Assembly: GCA_018902385.1 (NCBI GenBank)
Contig: JABSSW010000034.1
Location: forward strand, 372,001-436,000
Source: Physcia stellaris
Lineage: Eukaryota; Ascomycota; Lecanoromycetes; Caliciales; Physciaceae
DNA: 64,000 bases
Direction: 5' to 3'
The translations under genes and the position numbers were made by a program. Under the pieces are notes generated by a model. The model was not told the DNA's origin. It did no database searches and saw only the letters and a list, made by a program, of their open reading frames with translations. This document shows positions 58,100 to 64,000 of this stretch, piece after piece; position 1 is the first letter of the stretch; every line of letters starts with the position of its first letter.

Positions 58100-60556
58100 A
58101 TGAAGTTACGAACAGCTAGCGAGAGGCGAACGACCCAAAAGTACGATGACACAGATATTCACGACCGCCACCAAGATGAGGTGCTGCAGCGAAGCTCTCA
58201 ACCTCTGGATCCCCGACTTTGCTATCGAGGTCCTGTGATTGAACATAATCCATATCTCAGACCGGCAGCGTTTCCAACAATTCCTTTAGACCAAGAGATT
58301 GAAGATTCCGAGGTCCGAAATGAGCCTGTACCTCTACCTTCAGCCGATCCGCCCCTAGTCGAGAGCGTCGGAAACGAGGAACAGGACTCGTCGCAGCCCT
58401 TTGATTTCGCTCGATTTAAAGATCCAGAGATGTTTGCTGCGACTTCAATTGACGATCGCTGGTCTCGGGATCTCGGCAGGAATCTCAGAGACTCACAACT
58501 ACGCACCCCAAGTCCGAAGACACTCAAGAGGAGCAATGGCCCGGAGAATAAGATCTACATGCAGAACATGAAGATACTGGATCGGTTTAGCAGGAGGACT
58601 GAGATGGATTGGAATATTGCGGAAATGGTTACAAGTGAAGATGAGGCAGAAGAGACACACCACCCGAAGGTAGGCAATTACTGCACTGGAAGAGCATGAG
58701 CTGATGACATGTAGGAACTTGCCTGGAATTGCCTTTCTGTCGCTCAACGCCTGAGTATTATCGATGCTGTCGATGAATCCTGCAACTCTCTCGAGACAAC
58801 CTTCAAGCTTCTTCGCCTTACACCCCAGCAGAGAGATTTTACTATTGCATTGCTTGAAGAGCGTAATGAATACATAGATGCTGAGGTAGGTCTTGCACAC
58901 CTCTCAATCACAAATCGTCGGACGATGGCTCCAGGAAGTACAGCGACGCAATCCTAGGTACAGCAGGCTGAGACATACGGTGATAGGATGCCGCGCTAGA
59001 AATGGTACGGGATAGAGCAAGCGAAATACTTCATGGCACCAACAAGGATGAGATCGACTGGTTGACTAAGAGAGGCGGATACGCGAAGCTTATGGAGGAC
59101 AATGTCTACATAGGCGTTGGCAAGATCGACTATGTTACCTCTACGGGCAAAGATCTACGGCTGGCAAAGAGATACTTGATTACCTGTGGCCTCAAAGCTG
59201 AGCTTCTCGATTCCTGGGTTAATGAGTCGACCGTTGAATTAGGCGAAACCAACATCTATCCTTCGACCGCCGAGTCACGGCCCGCGGCGTTTCCAACCAT
59301 ACCCTTTGGTGAGGTCTATCAGCCACAAGCAACCGGCAAGGAAACCGTCATTCTAGCAGATGAGCCAATACTGGAAGCGCCTCTATGCGGTCACACACCC
59401 GTGGAACAGCCGAATGGAATCAAGAAGACAATCAAGCCGATAGAAACGCGAGTCATCGAGACTGCTCCTCGAGGTGGCAGTCATCCACCGACGGGGGAAT
59501 TCATCCAACCAAAGCAGATTACGAGGAATACCAATCGTCGTCATACCGTGCATTCTTACGAGAAGAATGATGAAGAGAAGCTTCAGCGTGAGGATAGGAA
59601 TGGAACTAAGGAGACGCCGCGGCTTACACAGAATCCTGCTCAGTTGGCCCAACGTGACGTATTTCCTAATGAGAATTGGCACGGACATGGGCATACTTCA
59701 ACTGAGCCCAGCCGTTCGACGCAGACGATATCGGGCAACAGAATTAATTATCCTTCAGCAAATCCCAACGGACAGCATCTGCGGCAGGCGGTGTCTGATC
59801 CTAAGATGGAGCGGTATCAGGCTCCTGTCCAGGCTCAAAAGTTCGCCTTGCCCCCTCAGCTAGATCCACGCCGACGCTCATGGGTTCCTGATAAAATTCC
59901 AGAGCCACATGAACCAGCTGTGAATCGACTAACAGTCAATCCTTTTACTCGAATTAATGAAGCCACGGCGATAAAGCCTGGAAATCATGGTGATTCGAGA
60001 GCGGACGCGAACGGGTTTAGCCGTCAATCTTTCACCACGCCGCAAAGTACAGACCCTCGATCCTACGTATCTGGCAGAGAAGATTCTTCTAGACGCACTT
60101 CGCACCAGACAGCTCCCAACGAGAACGGGACAGATTGTAGCAGAACCACTGTATCTGGTCGCGCTCCTCCTGCAAGGATGCTGCCGCCTGGACCATCGAC
60201 AGATATGTCGATGATCGACCCAGCTCTTCGACAGCAGGCTTCTAGGGATCCTCGGCTTCCCATACATCGTACTGCTGAACAGAACAGACTGGCAAACCCT
60301 GTACCGTCGGAGAATGGCAGCAGTATTGTACCGAGAAAGCGGTCTGGCTCAAATGCTTTTGCGTCGCCTCAGCCTGCAGGTGATATGCGAGCAAGAGTTC
60401 AGCCTAGAGAGGTATGATCTCTATTAATTCAAACCCAATGATCAGATTGCTGATGAAGATCGTATTTAGAATGACGGCAGCGATGTCGACTATGCTCCTT
60501 CGAAGAAAACTAAGACCATCATCGATAGGCGTAATTTACCTTTTAGGAAGATATGA
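58100..60556 (+). CDS. uncharacterised disordered protein, 750 aa
   Basis: Four exons (58100-58669, 58715-58885, 58987-60411, 60470-60556) give 2253 nt (750 aa). I do not recognise the family. The best-ordered parts are MQNMKILDRFSRRTEMDWNI and the second exon, a helical block ELAWNCLSVAQRLSIIDAVD, continuing into RASEILHGTNKDEIDWLTKR. The motif RPAAFPTIP occurs twice, near residue 55 and near 340, with Pro/Gln/Arg-rich disorder around. The C-terminus ends basic (KKTKTIIDRRNLPFRKI). For exon 3 the nearer AG sites lead to stops; the acceptor before GAT GCC GCG keeps the frame. A short-linear-motif scaffold is only a guess. Confidence 0.65.
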
Positions 60557-61027
60557 CAGCGGAAACGGGTGGCCTATTAATCAAATTTTGGGTCTCCACT
60601 GAGTCGATCGGCTACCTATCCTTGACAGCATCAATAGGGCTATTTGCGAAATCCTATCCTTATGCAAAGGAGGCTGAGAACAATACCGGGTTGTTAGAGC
60701 TTTAAGCTGGCAGCTTACGATCTTTGCCTATGATTATTTCACCTCATGTGTATGCAGCAAGCTTTAGATATCTCGAACCGAATATGATCAAACACTTTAC
60801 CGGTTGTAATTTGCGTGTTCCTAAACGTAATAAAGATACTCTTTGCTCAATTTTCTCGAGCTGCTGATTTTCCATTCTACCATCGTGAAGGCGTGAAATC
60901 GTTGAGACGCGACGTTGGAAAAAGGAGAAGGTCTAGACGAGCCGCTGCATTCTTAAATCCGCCTTACCTCCGCGAACCTTGACTAAGAAACTCCAGCTCG
61001 ACTTTGATCGTTTATGCATTGCTTACG
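60557..61027. other. intergenic, END3 upstream region
   Basis: 471 bp between two plus-strand genes; no gene seen. Confidence 0.5.
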
Positions 61028-62289
61028 ATGTCAAACAAGAAGATAGAACAATGGGAGGTCGAAAGATACTGGGAGATCTTCTCCTCTCTCGCCAACGGCG
61101 GCACACACCTCACAGGTACCCAAGCAGCTACCGTACTCAAAAACAGCCAACTCCGCGATGACCAGCTCGAGAGGGTTTGGGATCTCGCTGATGTCGACAA
61201 TGACGGCAATCTGGACTTTGAGGAGTTCTGCGTTGCTATGAGAATTATTTTCGACTTGGTCAATGGCGTACGTTCTCCCAATCCTCAAGATTCAGATCTG
61301 CGGCATGAGCCTTCAGTGATGTTCCAGGCTATCGCTGATGGTGATAGGAATACAACGACGTCCCTACCACCCTTCCAGACTGGCTAATCCCCGAATCCAA
61401 ATCCCACCTCGTCGCCGCCCAAGCCGCCCTCTCAGGAACCTCCCCCGCCTTCCCCTCCTCCCTCGACACCTCAGACGACGACACACCCGGCCTAAAAGAC
61501 AATTTCGACTGGTACATGTCCCCGACGGACAAATCAAAATACGAATCCATCTACTTCGCCAACAAAACCCCCCAAGGCGCCCTCTCCTTCTCCGCCCTCG
61601 AACCCCTCTACTCCTCCCTCGAAGTCCCAGACACCGACATCCGCAGCGCCTGGAACCTAGTCAACCCGACGCAGCAGGAAGGCGTCGGCAAGCACGCCGC
61701 GCTGGCGTTCCTGCACATCCTGAATCAGCGCCACGAAGGCTTCCGCATCCCAAGGACCATCCCGAGCAGTCTGCGCGCCAGCTTCGAGGAGAAGAGCATA
61801 GACTACAACATCGACCGCGTGCGCTCGCCGCATGCAGACCCCACTACGAGCACGGCCCGCAAAGCCAAGTTCGGGGAGACGTATCTCTCGCGGCTGGGCG
61901 CGGGGTATTCGCCCAAAGGCACGGATTTCAGCAAAACGGATTTACCGAGCGATTGGGAGGAGGTGCGGTTGAAGCGGCAGTTGCAGGAATTGGAGACGAA
62001 GATCGAGGCTGTAGAGGCGCAGAAGGGGAGGAAGGGTGGGCGGAGGAAAGAGGATAGTAAGCCTGCGTTGGTGAAGCGGGAGCTGGAGAGTTTGCTGGAG
62101 TATAAGCGGAAGGAGTTGAGGGAGGTGGAGAGTGGGGAGGGGAGGGTGAAGGTGGGGCAGGGGCTGAAGGGGGTGGAGGGGGAGATTGGGAGTATTAGGG
62201 AGTTGGTGGAGGGGTTGGAGGGGCATTTGAAGGAGAGGGAGAGGGTGCTTGAGGGGTTGAAGGCGGAGGTGGAACAGGAGAGGAGGTGA
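61028..62289 (+). CDS. end3: END3, EH-domain endocytosis and actin-patch protein
   Basis: Exons 61028-61267 and 61348-62289 give 1182 nt (393 aa). The start [20 protein letters not shown] is the conserved N-terminus. EH domain 1 has an intact EF-hand loop [12 protein letters not shown] (55-66). The junction gives [20 protein letters not shown]; the second EH-like domain follows ([20 protein letters not shown]). The C-terminal third is coiled coil ([19 protein letters not shown] onward). Yeast End3 works with Pan1 and Sla1 in endocytic actin-patch assembly. Codon use shifts to G-rich in the coiled coil without breaking the frame. Confidence 0.94.
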
Positions 62290-62970
62290 AGAGTGAGATG
62301 GTGGAGCTAGGACTACTTCAAGAGGTCAGAGCATTGATTGGTCTGTGTAAGTTCAAAGAATCAAGATGTCACTCTCTTGTTTCTTCTTCCTCTTCGCTCT
62401 TCCCACGACTTCGCTATCTACCACTTCTCTTCATCCTCAACCTCTAGCTATTCCATTCACGTATCTCCCCTCCCTTCCATCTCCTACCAACCTCCCTCCC
62501 ATCGCTCAACACATCGACTCCCCAGGCACCAGTCGACATCAAATTCCCAAAAATCAAGCATAGAACGCCACAGCTATCCAGATCATAACCTCTCCCAGCA
62601 TATGCCAAGTCGTGGCAAAAAAAGGGGTAAATTACAAGCTAGTCCGAATCGAGGTTTTCTATACTTTCAGCATCGAAGATCCAAGGTCCGGAATCACAAG
62701 TTCGACTCAACGCGCTAATTCAAATCGAGGTTTCTCGGACTCCAGCGTCGGATTCGGGATATATCACAAGGTGATTTCTGGAATGGTATGTGATAGGGGG
62801 TGTGGATTTAGAAGGAATAGATTCGAGAACGCTTCATTCCACCGACTTGAGACCTCCCCAGACGCCCAATGCTTCCTGAGCAGCGGTAGAAACAAATGGC
62901 CTGATACCAGCAACATATATGATCAGACACCATGTATACATCCCTCCCCTCCCCAGCCTCCATCCCAAAT
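62290..62970. other. convergent intergenic region
   Basis: 681 bp between the 3' ends of END3 (plus) and the Snf2 gene (minus). A short block AATCGAGGTTT occurs twice (62654 and 62723). Short frames here are not supported. Confidence 0.5.
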
Positions 62971-64000
62971 TCATCCCAAACTCCCCAGAATATCATCCCC
63001 ACCCCTCTTCGTCTCAATCGTCTTGAATTTATCCCCTCCATCCTCACCCTTCTCCGCCCTCTCATACGCCGCCGGACTCCGATCCGTCAACACCCCCAGA
63101 TCCTCCTCCGTCAAGATCTCTCCCTGCGGATTATACGTCTCGAAATCGTCGCTCTCGGCCAAGATGCGCTGCAGCTCCGTCATATCCTCTTCCTTCTTCC
63201 CCTTATTCTGGTTAAGGATACTCCGGAATTTATCCTTCTGGATAACCAGTTTCTCCAGCCTGCGCTTGCCATCCGCCTTTTCGAGGAGTGTCTGCTCGAT
63301 TGTACCTTTCGTGGCAAGCCGGTATACGATCACTGGCCGCGTCTGTCCGATTCGATGAGCGCGGTCTTGCGCTTGGAGATCTTGCTGCGGGTTCCAGTCG
63401 CTGTCGTAGAGAATGACTGTGTCTGCCGCCGTGAGATTGATGCCTAGCCCGCCCGCTCGTGTGCTCAATAGGAAGAGTTTGCAGTCTGGATCGGTATTGA
63501 AAGCTTCGATTTGATCTTGGCGATCAGAGGCTTTGACGGCGCCGTCGATGCGGCAGACCGTCCATCCGTGCAGGATCTCGGCCCAGTCCTGGAGCATATC
63601 GAGCTGAGTCTGGAATTGGGAGAAGAGGATGACTTTATGGCCCTTTTTGAAGAGAGAAGGGACAAGACGGTCGAGCATGATCATTTTGCCGGAAGCGGTG
63701 ACGAGCGTGGAGTCTGGGTCTGCGTCTGCGGGCCAGGGGCGAGTGAAGTGGTGTGGGGAATTGCATGCGAGGCGGAGCTGCATTACTGGGTTTTGCAACT
63801 TCTTGTGGGAGACTTCTTTCCGGGCTTTGGCCAGGATGTCTTTGCTGGAGCGGGCTTCGGCTTCGGAGGAGTCTTCTGACAGTGAGGGGGAGGTCTCAAT
63901 TTGTTTGAAGTATTCGCGGTCGCTGACTTCTTTGTAGTCTTTCTTTCGGCCTCGGGAGCGGATACTTGATGCTGGTGTGGAGGAGCGAGAGGATTTGGCA
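62971..64000 (-). CDS. LSH/HELLS/Irc5-type Snf2 chromatin remodeller (3' part, runs off window)
   Basis: At least 343 codons are open from the right edge to the stop at 62971; the N-terminal ATPase lobe lies outside. Visible: the acidic/Ser-rich insert (SPSLSEDSSEAEARSSKD), QNPVMQLRLACNSPHHF, then the C-terminal helicase lobe with KVILFSQFQTQLDMLQDW, motif V LLSTRAGGLGINL, DSDWNPQQDLQAQDRAHRIG (motif VI) and KRRLEKLVIQKDKF. The tail LTEEDLGVLTDRS matches the LSH/HELLS/DDM1/Irc5 subgroup rather than other Snf2 families. Members help DNA methylation, cohesin loading or genome stability; Neurospora MUS-30 is a relative. No intron is seen in this part. Confidence 0.9.
   Translation of the reverse strand, partial: AKSSRSSTPASSIRSRGRKKDYKEVSDREYFKQIETSPSLSEDSSEAEARSSKDILAKARKEVSHKKLQNPVMQLRLACNSPHHFTRPWPADADPDSTLVTASGKMIMLDRLVPSLFKKGHKVILFSQFQTQLDMLQDWAEILHGWTVCRIDGAVKASDRQDQIEAFNTDPDCKLFLLSTRAGGLGINLTAADTVILYDSDWNPQQDLQAQDRAHRIGQTRPVIVYRLATKGTIEQTLLEKADGKRRLEKLVIQKDKFRSILNQNKGKKEEDMTELQRILAESDDFETYNPQGEILTEEDLGVLTDRSPAAYERAEKGEDGGDKFKTIETKRGGDDILGSLG

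Noticed and set aside
58499-58900. 133-codon minus-strand frame opposite the 750-aa gene
   Set aside because: It is antisense to spliced plus-strand exons with consistent phases; hydrophobic composition appears to be by chance.
61338-62057. 239-codon Arg/Pro-rich frame on plus inside END3
   Set aside because: It runs in another frame over the END3 second exon; composition is typical of an out-of-frame reading.

Overview
This window is nuclear DNA of a filamentous ascomycete (Pezizomycotina). The evidence is a set of conserved single-copy fungal genes cut by many short (about 45-60 bp) GT..AG introns, typical euascomycete protein versions (HOG1 with a TGY loop, group III G-alpha, RAX1-type RGS protein, Whi5/Nrm1 GTB motif, OTT_1508-type deaminase), compact spacing, and few repeats. 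The class within Pezizomycotina cannot be fixed from the sequence alone. I resolved 23 protein-coding genes. For nearly all multi-exon genes the proposed exons add up to an exact multiple of three and restore the family sequence across each junction. No rRNA, tRNA, CRISPR or virus-like sequence was seen.

Left part (1-9.4 kb): a degenerate ASCC1/AKAP7-type 2H phosphoesterase-like gene; a repeat pocket with two adjacent inverted-repeat elements, one bounded by a perfect 8-bp target duplication; an F-box/2EXR-like gene of uncertain structure; then a divergent pair of membrane-protein genes (mitochondrial K+/H+ exchange-related protein and the Srf1-type phospholipase D regulator) and a small cupin gene.

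Central part (9.8-46.7 kb): housekeeping and signalling. It holds cullin-1 (SCF ubiquitin ligase), a group III G-alpha subunit, the HOG1 stress MAPK, AVL9 (late secretion), glycogen phosphorylase, an OTT_1508-like deaminase, a Whi5/Nrm1 G1/S repressor, a multi-KH RNA-binding protein, a large disordered protein, an SDT1-type nucleotidase, a RAX1-type RGS protein and the catalytic subunit of NAD-isocitrate dehydrogenase. A repeat-bearing 3.2-kb gap (39.7-42.8 kb) separates the nucleotidase from the RGS gene.

Right part (47-64 kb): exocyst SEC5; then a divergent P450 / UbiA-family membrane enzyme pair that looks like a minimal specialised-metabolite locus set among housekeeping genes; a CX5R dual-specificity-phosphatase-like gene; an unknown disordered 750-aa protein; END3 (endocytosis/actin); and the 3' part of an LSH/HELLS/Irc5-type Snf2 remodeller that runs off the right edge.

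The most interesting points are the P450-UbiA pair, the deaminase fused to a low-complexity linker and a conserved-looking tail, the well-bounded MITE with sub-repeated terminal inverted repeats, and a HOG1 last intron whose retention would change the C-terminus. I found nothing that amounts to a clearly new multi-gene defence or mobile system.
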